Assembly: GCA_905207235.1 (NCBI GenBank)
Contig: CAJLKN010000011.1
Coordinates: 9,536 to 73,535, forward strand
From: an uncultured Eubacteriales bacterium
Lineage (GTDB): Bacteria > Bacillota > Clostridia > Christensenellales > Borkfalkiaceae
Length of the DNA stretch: 64,000 bases
Direction of reading: 5' to 3'
In this document: piece after piece, positions 8,295 to 17,842 of the stretch
Numbering within the stretch: the stretch's first letter is position 1
Layout: the number at the start of each line of letters is the position of its first letter
The notes under the pieces: generated by a model
Database searches by the model: none
The model's input: the letters and a program-made list of their open reading frames with translations, nothing else
Told to the model about the DNA's origin: nothing
Position numbers and translations under genes: made by a program

Positions 8295-9128
8295 TCACTT
8301 TGCATTGAGATTTTTATAAAATTTGTCTTTTAGCTGTTCAAATTGTATTTTTGCGCCGTCTTTCATAAATTGTTCAAGCACCCCGCCCAGCTTTTTCCAG
8401 CAGTCCTTTTCGTTTCCGACGAGAATGGGATAAAACGCTATTCGGTTGCTTTCAGCCGCGTTCAGATCGCCGGGCGCGTCGCCGACCATTACCGCTCTTT
8501 CGGGCGAATAGCCCTTTTTAAGAAGTTCGGCAATGCAATGAGCCTTGCTGCCGTCCTGCTGCGTGGTAACTACGTCGGTAAGGCCGAGAAGTCCGCACCG
8601 TTCCCACTCCTCCGTTACCGCGCCGTAATTCGCCGAAGAAACTATGGCTATGTCGAAACTCGCGCTTGCGTCCTTTAAGCCTTCATAAACGCCTTCGAAG
8701 GGAATTTTCGTCTCTTCGGGCAGCGACAGAATAGCTTTGTTGACTTCTTTCGACCAGTCATATGCCCTTTCGAACACATGATTGCCCGTTTTTTTCCACT
8801 CATCGCCGACAGCTTTTTCGGAGAGCTCTTTGGCGGACCTTGTCCAGCTTTCGAACGCCTTAACGTTTTCATCGTTGGGATAAAGTTCGCGCGAAAGGCG
8901 GGCAAAACCGAGAAAACGATTTATGCCGCGCGTGAGCTCGAACAGGTTTATATCGTTCCAGCGTTCAAGAACGCGCTCGACGCCTTCCGTTATGCCCCAC
9001 GCTCTGACAAAGCAGGGTCCGAAGCAGTTGAAATGCTTTATGTTCATAGTATCCATTGCACAGCCGTCGCTGTCAACGCACAAAAGATACTCCTTGCACT
9101 TTTTAAAGTTCTTTAATTCCGCCGTCAT
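8295..9128 (-). CDS. HAD-superfamily phosphatase
   Basis: A 277-residue haloacid-dehalogenase-like hydrolase. Motif I is LCVDSDGCAMD (Asp19, Asp21), motif II IVSSANYG, the motif III lysine is in DGSKAHCIAEL, and motif IV is VMVGDAPGDLNAA. A helical cap of about 100 residues sits after motif I. Its ribosome binding site AAAGGGT is formed by the last codons of the upstream glucuronidase gene, so the two are tightly coupled. The substrate cannot be read; a sugar phosphate made during glucuronide breakdown is the contextual guess. Confidence 0.75.
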   Translation of the reverse strand: MTAELKNFKKCKEYLLCVDSDGCAMDTMNIKHFNCFGPCFVRAWGITEGVERVLERWNDINLFELTRGINRFLGFARLSRELYPNDENVKAFESWTRSAKELSEKAVGDEWKKTGNHVFERAYDWSKEVNKAILSLPEETKIPFEGVYEGLKDASASFDIAIVSSANYGAVTEEWERCGLLGLTDVVTTQQDGSKAHCIAELLKKGYSPERAVMVGDAPGDLNAAESNRIAFYPILVGNEKDCWKKLGGVLEQFMKDGAKIQFEQLKDKFYKNLNAK

Positions 9129-9131
9129 TTT

Positions 9132-10952
9132 TTACCCTTTATAATTCAGAGGCAGGCTGTCCCAACGCCTTTTGAGTTCGAACGCAGCCATTTTAGGCTC
9201 GCGGTAGCGGGTGAATATGCCCTTTTTATTGCCGTCGCAACGGATAATACCTTCCGTCGTCTGGAAATCGGCAAAGTTCCATACCTGCTCGCCCATTATG
9301 CAGTCGTGCTTGTCGAAAACTTTATGATATCCCTCGAGATACTCCGTCTGGTAATTTTCAGCCCACATTACCGAGGGCAGTCTGGTTATGCCCTGAACGT
9401 TGTCCGTGCCGTATTCCGTGAACATTACGGGTTTGCCCGTCTTTTCCCACTTGTCCAGTTCTTCGTCGAGCGCGGCAAACGCGTCAACCATTTCAAGCCC
9501 GTTCCTTATATACCATCCGTAATAGCGGTTAAGCATTACAAAATCGCAAAGGTGAGTGCATTTGCAGCGATCGGGCTGCGAAGCGATTATATGCGCAAAA
9601 CTTCTGGGGCGATGCTGAACGTCCAGTTCGCTGCACCTGTCAAAAAGTTTTTCGAAATATCCTACGGCTTTATCCGAACCCACCGTATCGGGTTCGTTGA
9701 GAAGGCTCCACGCTACCACGCAGGCGTAGTTTTTATCGCGAGAAACCATCTCTTCGAGCTGGGCGAGGTGATTTTTTATGGTAACCGTCTGCACTATCTC
9801 TTTTTCGAAGAAAGGCTCTATTTTCGCGCCAGACGCCGCATCCACGGCGTTGCGCGTAGATACCAGCATGCCTACTGCGGGCAGCTCGTCGATTACGAGG
9901 AAGCCTTCGCGGTCGGCCATCTGATAAATTTCTTCGCTGTAAGGATAATGACTTGTGCGGAAGGAATTGGCGCCTATCCACTTCATGAGTTCGAAATCGC
10001 GCTTGATATACGGAAGATTGAAGCCCCTGCCGCTCACAGGCGCGTCCTCATGTTTTCCGAAGCCCTTGAAATAGACGGGCGAGTTATTTATCAGTATGCG
10101 GTTGCCCTTTACAGAAACCGTCCTTATGCCGACTTCGAGGCTGTATTCGTCGGAAAGAACTCCGTCTTTATAAAGCCCGAATACAAAGGTATAAAGATAA
10201 GCATTCCTCGGCTGCCAGAGGTGCACGTTTTTAATTTCAATTTCTCCCTCGGCGCCCTCGGCGCAGGCGACCTCGGTGCCCTTTTCGTCGTAAACGGTAA
10301 CCTTAACCTCGGCTTCGCCGCTTATTTCCGCAACATAGGAAGTCAGGGAATTCTTGCCCGATAAAGCATGGTTCAAAGTAATATCCACAACCGAAACTTT
10401 GGGGGTTATTACAAGTTTAACGGGGCGTATCAGCCCGGAGTAATTGAAAAAGTCGAAATAAGGAGTTGTCAGCTTCGTGCCGTCTCTCAACACCTTGTAT
10501 TCACCGCAGGGCAACGTGGTGCAACTGAGTTCGTTATTGAGTTTTACCACCACTCTGTTCGGCTTGCCGTATATGAGCACGTCGTTAAGATTATACGAGA
10601 AGGGCAAAAATCCGCCGACGTGTTTGCCCAGCTCCCTGCCGTTTACGAAAACCGTCGCCTCGTGCGCAGCGGCAAAAAAGCGTATATCTACATCCCTCGT
10701 CTTCCACGCCTCGTCGGCATAGAACGTAGTTTCGTACCAGAAGTCGCCCGTGTATTCCTTTGAATATTTATCCGTAAAAAAGTCGGCAAAACTTGCAGGC
10801 ACGGGGATATCCACAGCCGTATCCGGGAGAGCCGCGGCGTAGCCAGCAGCCTGACCGCAACCTTGCTTGTCGAAGCAGAAACGCCAAATTCCCGAAAGGT
10901 CAACGACCTGCCTCGTTGCGGTATTGCGAGGGTATAACATCTTGTTTGCCAT
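9132..10952 (-). CDS. uidA: GH2 beta-glucuronidase
   Basis: A 606-residue glycoside hydrolase family 2 enzyme with sugar-binding, immunoglobulin-like and TIM-barrel domains in order. The family signature is RTSHYPYSEEIYQMADREG, the acid/base Glu is in WSLLNEPD (near 417) and the nucleophile Glu in MFTEYGTDN (near 513). The motif GNKKGIFTR near 575 is the Asn-x-Lys signature that recognises the uronate carboxylate in E. coli GusA, and it separates glucuronidases from galactosidases. No signal peptide, so it acts on imported glycosides. AAGGAG precedes ATG 10952. It releases glucuronate for the uxu genes downstream. Confidence 0.9.
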   Translation of the reverse strand: MANKMLYPRNTATRQVVDLSGIWRFCFDKQGCGQAAGYAAALPDTAVDIPVPASFADFFTDKYSKEYTGDFWYETTFYADEAWKTRDVDIRFFAAAHEATVFVNGRELGKHVGGFLPFSYNLNDVLIYGKPNRVVVKLNNELSCTTLPCGEYKVLRDGTKLTTPYFDFFNYSGLIRPVKLVITPKVSVVDITLNHALSGKNSLTSYVAEISGEAEVKVTVYDEKGTEVACAEGAEGEIEIKNVHLWQPRNAYLYTFVFGLYKDGVLSDEYSLEVGIRTVSVKGNRILINNSPVYFKGFGKHEDAPVSGRGFNLPYIKRDFELMKWIGANSFRTSHYPYSEEIYQMADREGFLVIDELPAVGMLVSTRNAVDAASGAKIEPFFEKEIVQTVTIKNHLAQLEEMVSRDKNYACVVAWSLLNEPDTVGSDKAVGYFEKLFDRCSELDVQHRPRSFAHIIASQPDRCKCTHLCDFVMLNRYYGWYIRNGLEMVDAFAALDEELDKWEKTGKPVMFTEYGTDNVQGITRLPSVMWAENYQTEYLEGYHKVFDKHDCIMGEQVWNFADFQTTEGIIRCDGNKKGIFTRYREPKMAAFELKRRWDSLPLNYKG

Positions 10953-10967
10953 AATAAATCTCCTTAA

Positions 10968-12701
10968 TCACCACGCGGTATCGGCGCTGCCGCAGAACGC
11001 ATCTACGGGCGATTTTCCGCAGAATTGCTCTTCGCCCGTCAGTTTTTTGGCGAGAGCCTTTATCGTATTCGCATTGCTGTCGTAGCAGTTAATGTATGTC
11101 TGCACCTGAGGCACGTCGAACAGATGGAACGGGCAATTTACCGATATGAAAATTACCGGAAGTTCGTAAACGTACCACGGCATGTCTATGCTGCCCTTGG
11201 TCAGAGCAAAATCTATGCGCTGCACGACGCCGTTGCCGGGGACGTTTGCCATCTGAATGACCAAATCATATTTTTTCGTAAAAGTTTCAATCGCACTCTT
11301 CGAGGTATAAAGTTTACCCATTATCTCCTTTACTTCGGCATTGCTCGCCTTTGTGAGCTGTTGAAGCACGGGAGTATATATTTCGACTTCGAAGCCCCTT
11401 TTTTCAAGCTCTTCTTTGAGGATATCGTAATAACTTTGTTTGTCAGAGCTTATATACGAGTTGAAGGGGTTTACGCTGTCGTGATGAACGAGCAGAATTT
11501 TTTTGAACCTTTCGGGAGAAAGGGGAAGAACGTATGCGTCGTTGTGCTTGACGAGTGTTATTGCCTTATGCGCGACTTCGTCGGAAATGCGTCTGTGTTC
11601 GGCGCAACCCACCGCAGAAAGATCGCCCTTTGCACGCGATTTGTTCAGATTGAGGTGCGCCTTGTAAGCAAGTATGCGTTCCACAGCCTCGTCAAGGCGC
11701 TCGACAGTTAATATGCCGCGTTCAATGCCCTGTTTTACGTATTCAAAATCTTCCTCAAAATCGTTATAGAACAGGAACATATCGCAACCTGCGGCTATCG
11801 AGCAGGGAATGATGTCGCGGCGCGCCATTCGTCCCGTCATGCCGACCATATGGGAGGCGTCGGAAATGAGCAAACCGTTAAAGCCGAGCTTTTTGCGAAG
11901 CAATTCCTGCAAAAGCGTTTTATTGAGAGTTGCGGGCATGCACTTTCCGCCTTCCCGCCCTTCAAGGCGGTATTCATACGAAGGCAACATTATATGTCCT
12001 ACCATAATGCCCTCGACACCCGCCTCTATCATCTTGCCGTAAACATATCCGAAGGTTGCATCCCACTCTTCGCACGAAAGCGAATTGACGGAATTTGCAA
12101 GGTGCTGGTCGCGCTCGTCAATGCCGTCCCCCGGGAAATGTTTGCATACGCACGCGACGCCCTGTTCGTGAGCGGCGCGCATATAAGCCATGGAATATTC
12201 GGCAACTTTTTTTGCGTCGCTCCCGAATGTGCGGGTAGCGACTATGGGGTTGCGCCAGTTGCGGTGTATATCGACTATGGGAGCAAACAGCGTATTGCAT
12301 CCCACCGCCTTGGCCTCCTTTGCCGAGACTTCGCCCATCGCCGCGGCATATCTCACGTCGTCGGTCGCGGCTATCTTGGTTTCGCAACCAATCTCCGTTC
12401 CGTCAGAACATGCGCCGTTGCCGCCCGCCTCGGTATTTGCCGCCACAATGAGGGGTATTTCAGACGCTTCGCAATATGCGTCGAGCAGAGCCGCGATGGT
12501 TTTGCTGTCCTTATTCATATAGCGGAGACCGCCGTACTTATGCCTTTCGACTATGCCCTTTACCGCCTCGCGGGGTACGGGCGCAGCCATATCTATAAAT
12601 ATCTGCTTTATCTTGTCGTCAAGCGTCATGCCGGCAAGAGTATTTTTAACCCAGGCTATCTGTTCATCGTCAAGATAAAAGGGTTTTGCTTTGAGATCCA
12701 T
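10968..12701 (-). CDS. GH3 glycoside hydrolase
   Basis: A 577-residue family GH3 enzyme, predicted cytoplasmic. An N-terminal TIM barrel carries KHFPGDGIDERDQH (near 189), which resembles the Asp/His loop of NagZ-type members, and LLISDASHM, whose Asp (near 281) is the expected nucleophile. An alpha/beta sandwich domain follows (LVKHNDAYVLPLSPERFKK and downstream). Either beta-N-acetylhexosaminidase or beta-glucosidase/xylosidase specificity is possible; context favours beta-xyloside or beta-glucoside substrates. GAGGAAA precedes the ATG. It is 12 bases after the GH39 gene and 15 bases before uidA. Confidence 0.8.
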   Translation of the reverse strand: MDLKAKPFYLDDEQIAWVKNTLAGMTLDDKIKQIFIDMAAPVPREAVKGIVERHKYGGLRYMNKDSKTIAALLDAYCEASEIPLIVAANTEAGGNGACSDGTEIGCETKIAATDDVRYAAAMGEVSAKEAKAVGCNTLFAPIVDIHRNWRNPIVATRTFGSDAKKVAEYSMAYMRAAHEQGVACVCKHFPGDGIDERDQHLANSVNSLSCEEWDATFGYVYGKMIEAGVEGIMVGHIMLPSYEYRLEGREGGKCMPATLNKTLLQELLRKKLGFNGLLISDASHMVGMTGRMARRDIIPCSIAAGCDMFLFYNDFEEDFEYVKQGIERGILTVERLDEAVERILAYKAHLNLNKSRAKGDLSAVGCAEHRRISDEVAHKAITLVKHNDAYVLPLSPERFKKILLVHHDSVNPFNSYISSDKQSYYDILKEELEKRGFEVEIYTPVLQQLTKASNAEVKEIMGKLYTSKSAIETFTKKYDLVIQMANVPGNGVVQRIDFALTKGSIDMPWYVYELPVIFISVNCPFHLFDVPQVQTYINCYDSNANTIKALAKKLTGEEQFCGKSPVDAFCGSADTAW

Positions 12702-12713
12702 ACAAGTTTCCTC

Positions 12714-14252
12714 TTATTCAAGCTCCAGCAGAACGACGTCGTTTGTGTGAAGCGTAAGTTCAATCGTCGTAGCGTTGTTTTGCGTCCTGAAAGGCTGATC
12801 CCGCCTCTTCAAAACGGTGCTTGCCTTTATACTTTCAACCTGCGAGGGCGTAAGAATATCGGGTTTTCCGAGTTTTATCCATTCGCCCTTGGGGTTACAG
12901 TTTTCATCGTCTATAACTGCTTTGACCGCGCGCGAAACGGCGCGATTTATGTTGAGCTCGACGGCAAACTCATCGTCTGCGACGGGACTTGCGTTCTGTG
13001 CATAGACGAGTATCTGAGTTTTGTCGCCTTGTCTGAATGCCGCGACTTCCACATCGTCTTCGCCGTAGGGAAGAACTAGCCGCTCGGCATACAGGTCTTT
13101 AAGAATTCTGAATGCCCAGAAGCTCGGCTTGGGGATACCGTCCACAGTTACCAATCCGAAACTACCGACAAACGGCTTGTTGAGGCACAAAATTTCCTCA
13201 AAAATATCCGAACAGCACCAGAACATGTATCCGTCCGTCAGATGCGCGCTGTCGAGGCAGGTTTTTACGGCAAAGCATGCCGAATACTTTTCATCATGCA
13301 CGGGCGCCCCGAATATGGAACAGCAATTCCATTCCGTAATGTACAGCGGTTTATTCCCCGCCGATCTGCGGGCAAATTCGTCAAGCCCCTTCAATCCTCC
13401 GCGCGTCCAGTGTTCAAAATTTTCTATGTGATAAAAAATATTTGTTATGCCGTCGGTGAGGTCTAGCCCCTTTTCAACCGTGTCATTGACGAGCTCGGCA
13501 AGGCGGGCATAAGTGCTTACCGTATTGCCGAAGGCGTCGCCGGGGTAGTGATGAGTGGAAATAAAGTCGTACGGCACTTCGTTTTCGTCGCAGAATTTTA
13601 CAAAATCATCCAACCAGAGGCACGCGCTGGACGAAGGTCCGCCGACCATTATTTTTTCATCTACCTCTTTTATCGCTCTTACAGTTGCGGCGTAAAGATT
13701 GAAATAATCCTGCTGCGTTGCCGCAAAAAATACATGCGTCAGGTCGGGTTCGTTCCAGACCTCGAACTTCCAGCTCTCCACTTCCTCGCGGCCGTAGCGC
13801 GCTATGAGAAAGTTTATGAACGCCTTAATGTATGCGCTCCACTCGCCGAGATCTTTCGGCATCGTTATATTGTTTTTATAATGCAAGCCCGTTCTCGTTC
13901 CGCTCGCCAGTGCCGAAGGCATGAACGACAGCTCGACAAAAGGTTTCATCCCCGTTGCAAGCACGTTGTCGTAAACGTGCGCAACCTGACGGAAATTAAT
14001 TTCTTTTATCTTTTCCGCGCCTGCCACATTCGCATAGTCTGCAAAACTCTGCAAAGTGAGCATATCGTCGTCGAATATGCCGTGGAAACGCACGCTCTTT
14101 ATACCGAGTTCGTCGTGGGCCAGCTTTATATGGCTGCACACGTCGTTTCTGTGTAGCATGAACGCATGGTCGCTGCCAATTCCGAACTGCCAGGCATAAT
14201 CGGTCGGAACGGTTTTCACATTAACGTTTATATCGAATTGAAATTTTTTCAT
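12714..14252 (-). CDS. GH39 beta-xylosidase-type glycoside hydrolase
   Basis: A 512-residue GH39 protein without signal peptide. The acid/base Glu is in FEVWNEPDL (near 167) and the nucleophile Glu in LYITEWNCCS (near 306), both intact; FISTHHYPGD is also typical. Family members are beta-xylosidases and alpha-L-iduronidases; next to a beta-glucuronidase, GH3 and hexuronate genes, action on short glucuronoxylan-type oligosaccharides is likely. A 115-base gap with a stem-loop separates it from the upstream permease gene. No strong Shine-Dalgarno is visible. Its fold is shared by the C-terminal half of the divergent regulator at 19596-22022. Confidence 0.85.
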   Translation of the reverse strand: MKKFQFDINVNVKTVPTDYAWQFGIGSDHAFMLHRNDVCSHIKLAHDELGIKSVRFHGIFDDDMLTLQSFADYANVAGAEKIKEINFRQVAHVYDNVLATGMKPFVELSFMPSALASGTRTGLHYKNNITMPKDLGEWSAYIKAFINFLIARYGREEVESWKFEVWNEPDLTHVFFAATQQDYFNLYAATVRAIKEVDEKIMVGGPSSSACLWLDDFVKFCDENEVPYDFISTHHYPGDAFGNTVSTYARLAELVNDTVEKGLDLTDGITNIFYHIENFEHWTRGGLKGLDEFARRSAGNKPLYITEWNCCSIFGAPVHDEKYSACFAVKTCLDSAHLTDGYMFWCCSDIFEEILCLNKPFVGSFGLVTVDGIPKPSFWAFRILKDLYAERLVLPYGEDDVEVAAFRQGDKTQILVYAQNASPVADDEFAVELNINRAVSRAVKAVIDDENCNPKGEWIKLGKPDILTPSQVESIKASTVLKRRDQPFRTQNNATTIELTLHTNDVVLLELE

Positions 14253-14300
14253 TGCGGGAAATTTTATGATTTGCTGAACAGAAAATCTTCAAAGCGACGA

Positions 14301-14337
14301 GAGGGATCAATCATTAAATTGTTAAAGATTGTCCCTC
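14301..14337 (-). promoter_or_regulatory. Intra-operon stem-loop between transporter and hydrolase genes
   Basis: GAGGGATCAATC (14301-14312) pairs with GATTGTCCCTC (14327-14337), 11 pairs with one bulge. No T-run follows on the minus strand, so it looks like an RNA-stability element separating transporter from enzyme messages. Confidence 0.4.
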
Positions 14338-14367
14338 CCTTACGCTTTAATTTATATATTTGTTTTG

Positions 14368-15399
14368 TCAAGTTTGCGTCGCTTTCGGCGAAAGCTTTTG
14401 TATTAGCTTTCCTATAATATTTTTGCAGAATGCAATTATCTGATCCCAGAAACCACTTATGAAGATGAACAGCGCAAGGAATACCGCATAGAGTATTGTC
14501 TGCATTCCTCCGAGAACGCCGACCGAGTCGAGGCCGTAATAGAACAACGTAATCGTGAATGCACCGACGAATGTTCCGAGCGTGTCGTCTATGAACCTTG
14601 AAAGGAAGAGACCGACGAGCGAAGGAATGATGTTCGAGAAGAGCGTTCCCGCCGTCTGCAAAGGCGTGGTTATAGGCAACAAAACGTTTTCGGTGGCGTA
14701 TATTGCGCCTGCAAGTCCGAAGAATATACCCGAAATTATGTAGCATATTATAACGTTGAGTTTTTCGTTTATACCTATGTTTACGGCCGCACCCTGGTTG
14801 CGTGCAAGCAGCGTAGTCTGTCTTCCGATGACGGTAAATTTATCATAGCAGAAGTAAAGCACGCACGCTATGGCAAAGGGGATCAGAATTACGGGAAGAG
14901 ACCCCAGCGCGTTGAACTCGTTCATATATACGAGCACGGGAGCCGTATCGCCGCCGAGAACTATGCCGGGAATTGCTTCAAAGAAATATGCCATTGCCAG
15001 CGAAACGACGGAAATAGGAATTTTGAGCCAGGAATAAACAGTTGCGTTTACAACCGACAGTATCACGCTCGTAAGCACCGCCGTCATTACAAGAACGACA
15101 ATTCCTCCATCGGTCATATCGGTTATTACCGCGCCTATCATGGCAGAAACAACTATGAGCGCGCCGCCGCAGAAATCAAATCTTCCGTATTTGAGCTGGA
15201 AACCTATACCGAACGCAACTATCGTCATGTATGCAGTATCTGGAATTATGCTCTGCATAGCCGACTCTGTGAATATGTTGAAAACTCCGTTTCCTGTCGC
15301 GCCGCACGCAATGAGCATCACTATATATACTATTACGGGAATTGTAAGCGTCGCCGCTGTCTGCTTTCCCAGCTTTTTGGCAGTTTTTTTCTTGTCCAT
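14368..15399 (-). CDS. ABC sugar transporter permease, RbsC type (second permease)
   Basis: A 343-residue polytopic membrane protein of the BPD_transp_2 (RbsC/XylH) family with about eight to ten hydrophobic helices and the typical FGIGFQLKYGRFDFCGGALIVVSAM and ARNQGAAVNIGINEKLNV regions. It would form a heterodimeric channel with the permease at 16780-17829, energised by the ATPase at 17843-19345 and supplied by the binding lipoprotein at 15486-16733. Rbs-type importers usually carry monosaccharides; use for glycosides is inferred from the glycosidases in the operon. Confidence 0.85.
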   Translation of the reverse strand: MDKKKTAKKLGKQTAATLTIPVIVYIVMLIACGATGNGVFNIFTESAMQSIIPDTAYMTIVAFGIGFQLKYGRFDFCGGALIVVSAMIGAVITDMTDGGIVVLVMTAVLTSVILSVVNATVYSWLKIPISVVSLAMAYFFEAIPGIVLGGDTAPVLVYMNEFNALGSLPVILIPFAIACVLYFCYDKFTVIGRQTTLLARNQGAAVNIGINEKLNVIICYIISGIFFGLAGAIYATENVLLPITTPLQTAGTLFSNIIPSLVGLFLSRFIDDTLGTFVGAFTITLFYYGLDSVGVLGGMQTILYAVFLALFIFISGFWDQIIAFCKNIIGKLIQKLSPKATQT

Positions 15400-15428
15400 A
15401 TCATATCCCCTTTTGTTAAGGATTTTTT

Positions 15429-15458
15429 GCGCGCCGCCCTTTTATACGGGCGGCGCGC
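15429..15458 (-). promoter_or_regulatory. GC-rich stem-loop after the binding-protein gene
   Basis: A perfect 11-bp stem GCGCGCCGCCC/GGGCGGCGCGC with an eight-base loop lies between the binding-protein stop and the next permease. On the minus strand it is followed by A-rich sequence, not U, so a 3'-end stabiliser that raises binding-protein levels is more likely than a terminator. Confidence 0.5.
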
Positions 15459-15485
15459 CCGTTATTTTGTTATTTTATTCGGACC

Positions 15486-16733
15486 TCAGCCGATAACGTT
15501 TTCTGTAGTCCAGCTTGCGATGAGGTCGGTGAGCTTTTTGTAGGATGCGCCCTCTGCGTCGCCGAGCAACTGACCGAATTCTTCTACGGATACGAGCGAA
15601 GCCGATACGGGATTGCCTTCCGTGAAGTTCATGCAGGTGCCCACGGACGAGGTGAGGTCTTCCTGAGTTGCAAGATAAATATAGTTACCCGTAATCAAAG
15701 TATCTTCTTTATCTGCGGGGTAGTCGGTGTACTGCGTGCCCCTTATTCCGTTAAGTATGAGGGCAAGGGGATAAACTATAGTTTCCGCAGGGGTCTGGCA
15801 AAGCGATTTGATTGTGTCGGGGAATTCATCGACGATTTCATCTTCGCGGCCTATCTGATAAATTACTATGTTGCAGTTGTTTGCAGCCTGAATGGAAGGA
15901 AGAAGTTTGTTGCCGAGCGAGTTTACCGCAACAACAGCTTCGACGCCGTTAGCCATCCACTGTGCAATGTCGCTGTCGGGGACTGTCGAACCGGGACCGC
16001 CGAAACCGAGCTGATATGCACCATCGTAAATGGTGCTGTTTGCGCTCGTGCCTTCGGTGAACACTTCGAACTGGTCCTCAGGATGAGCAGTATTCCACTC
16101 GTTCATAAGTTCTACAAATCTGTCGATTGCAGTTTCGGCAACGGGATATGCATATGTGGGAGAATGAGCAAATACTATCTTTCTGTAATCGCTCTGGCTT
16201 ATCTGTTCGAAGAGCCATTCGCCGCGCGTACCGCCGTCGCGGGCGATATCGCCGTCGGTAACCGTACCGAGGAAGTTATCGCTGTTCAGGATGTAGTCAA
16301 CGTCTGCCTGACTGAAACCGTCAGCCGTAGTATCGGGGTCATAAATCGATTTAAAATCGTTCATGTATCCCGCATAGAATGCTCCGTTTTCTTCGCAGAG
16401 TTCCACAATGCTTCTGTTTGTCGATGTATCGGTATCCGTCATGGCTATTATGCCCTGAGCGCCGCCGAGGATTGCGTTCTGAATGGACGAAAGAGCCTTA
16501 TCGCCGTTGCGGTCCATCAGTTCGGCTGTGTAAGTGAAGTTGTATTCTTCGCCGAGTGCATCAAGAAGATTGCACATTGATTCATAGTTGTTTCCGGTAG
16601 CCTGCTGAACGCCTATCCAGATATGAGTACTGTCTCCGCCGCTGCCGCAAGCCGTCATTCCGACCATGCCGCCTGCAACCGTAGCGCAGGCAACGCCGAT
16701 GCAAAGAGCTTTCTTTAAAAATTTGTGTTTCAT
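15486..16733 (-). CDS. Sugar-binding lipoprotein of an Rbs-type ABC transporter
   Basis: A 415-residue extracellular solute-binding lipoprotein. The ATG at 16733 (GAGGTGG upstream) is preferred over an in-frame GTG three codons earlier. The signal sequence ends in lipobox GMTAC. The mature part has the periplasmic-binding-protein type 1 pattern of RbsB/XylF relatives: IWIGVQQATGNNYESMC at the start, QGIIAMTDTDTSTNR, then KIVFAHSPTYAYPVAETAI and VEAVVAVNSLGNKLLPSIQAA. It should capture the inducing sugar for the two permeases. It lies between the two permease genes, so it is the third gene of the operon. Confidence 0.85.
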   Translation of the reverse strand: MKHKFLKKALCIGVACATVAGGMVGMTACGSGGDSTHIWIGVQQATGNNYESMCNLLDALGEEYNFTYTAELMDRNGDKALSSIQNAILGGAQGIIAMTDTDTSTNRSIVELCEENGAFYAGYMNDFKSIYDPDTTADGFSQADVDYILNSDNFLGTVTDGDIARDGGTRGEWLFEQISQSDYRKIVFAHSPTYAYPVAETAIDRFVELMNEWNTAHPEDQFEVFTEGTSANSTIYDGAYQLGFGGPGSTVPDSDIAQWMANGVEAVVAVNSLGNKLLPSIQAANNCNIVIYQIGREDEIVDEFPDTIKSLCQTPAETIVYPLALILNGIRGTQYTDYPADKEDTLITGNYIYLATQEDLTSSVGTCMNFTEGNPVSASLVSVEEFGQLLGDAEGASYKKLTDLIASWTTENVIG

Positions 16734-16779
16734 TATTTCCACCTCTTTATATTATTTTTTTAATTTATCTTATTTTAAG

Positions 16780-17829
16780 TTACCTGGGAAGAAGCAAGCC
16801 GGGTTTACGGCAGGTGAGCAACACTATCACGACAAATATGGTCGCTTTGATGAAGAAGATATATTCAGCCGAAACGCCGCACAGTCCAAGCCCCAGATTG
16901 AGCACAACATATGTAAGCGAACCTACCACTGTGTTGAGCACTCTGCCCTTGTAGCCGCCCGAAAGAGGCATGCCGCCCATAAGCAGCATTATCATTATGT
17001 CCATCTGATAACTTGACGAGTCCGACTCGCCGAAGGTATCGCGGCGCCCTATCGAGAAAAGCACGGCAACGCAAAGGAAGATAGCGAATACGCTGTAACA
17101 CATTATTCTCGTTTTAAGGAGATTTGCGCCCGCCTGTCCGGCAGCCAGCTTGTTGGAGCCTATCGCCTTTGCCCTTTTGCCGACTAACGTGTAATTTGTA
17201 AAATACACGGCGACTATTACAAGTATGACGAGAGCCAAAAGCCTTATCCACGTCTCGTTGAGTACGGAAAGACTGACGTTTATAGGTCTTGCAGCCAGTT
17301 CCTGGTCGGCATAAAGATATCTGGTAAGTCCCGAGAACAACTGCATGAGGATTACCGAACTCATTACCGTCGGCAACTTCACGTACGCACCTACATATGC
17401 ATTGAATACCGCGCACAATATTCCGAGGCAAAGAATGGTTACAAGCCCCAGAATTATGCTGCCTGTTGCATTTACGATGATTATAAAGATCGTAGCGAAT
17501 ACGGCGACCTGGTAGCCGACCGATATATCCATACTGCCCATCAGATAGACGAAACATGCGCCGAGCGCCAGTATGAAGTAAACGGTAACCTGTTCAATAT
17601 ATGCCTTTAAAACGGCTTCACGCCAGAAGGTTACTCTCGGTCCCCTGAGCATTTGGGGAAGGAAGGAGAATACGATAAGCAGAAGTATGAAGCCGCCTAC
17701 CGCTATAAGCGTAAAAATGTTGTCCTTTGCCCATTCCTTCCAATGGAAGGTTTTAATCTTGTTCAGGAGCATGCCGGGAAGCGCTTTGATATCGATTTTT
17801 TTCTTTTCAGAACTATTTTGATTACTCAC
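16780..17829 (-). CDS. ABC sugar transporter permease, RbsC type (first permease)
   Basis: A 349-residue integral membrane protein of the BPD_transp_2 family. After a basic cytoplasmic N-terminus of about 30 residues there are roughly ten hydrophobic helices; LMGSMDISVGYQVAVFATI and LMGGMPLSGGYKGRVLNTVVGS are family landmarks. It is the second gene of the operon, 13 bases after the ATPase gene. Together with the permease at 14368-15399 it makes a two-permease importer, less common than the single RbsC homodimer. Confidence 0.85.
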   Translation of the reverse strand: MSNQNSSEKKKIDIKALPGMLLNKIKTFHWKEWAKDNIFTLIAVGGFILLLIVFSFLPQMLRGPRVTFWREAVLKAYIEQVTVYFILALGACFVYLMGSMDISVGYQVAVFATIFIIIVNATGSIILGLVTILCLGILCAVFNAYVGAYVKLPTVMSSVILMQLFSGLTRYLYADQELAARPINVSLSVLNETWIRLLALVILVIVAVYFTNYTLVGKRAKAIGSNKLAAGQAGANLLKTRIMCYSVFAIFLCVAVLFSIGRRDTFGESDSSSYQMDIMIMLLMGGMPLSGGYKGRVLNTVVGSLTYVVLNLGLGLCGVSAEYIFFIKATIFVVIVLLTCRKPGLLLPR

Positions 17830-17842
17830 TTTTACCTCCCCC

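Noticed and set aside
9306..13079. Plus-strand frames of 228-409 residues opposite the glycosidase genes
   Set aside because: They are antisense shadows of uidA, GH3 and GH39, with no ribosome binding sites and no family motifs.
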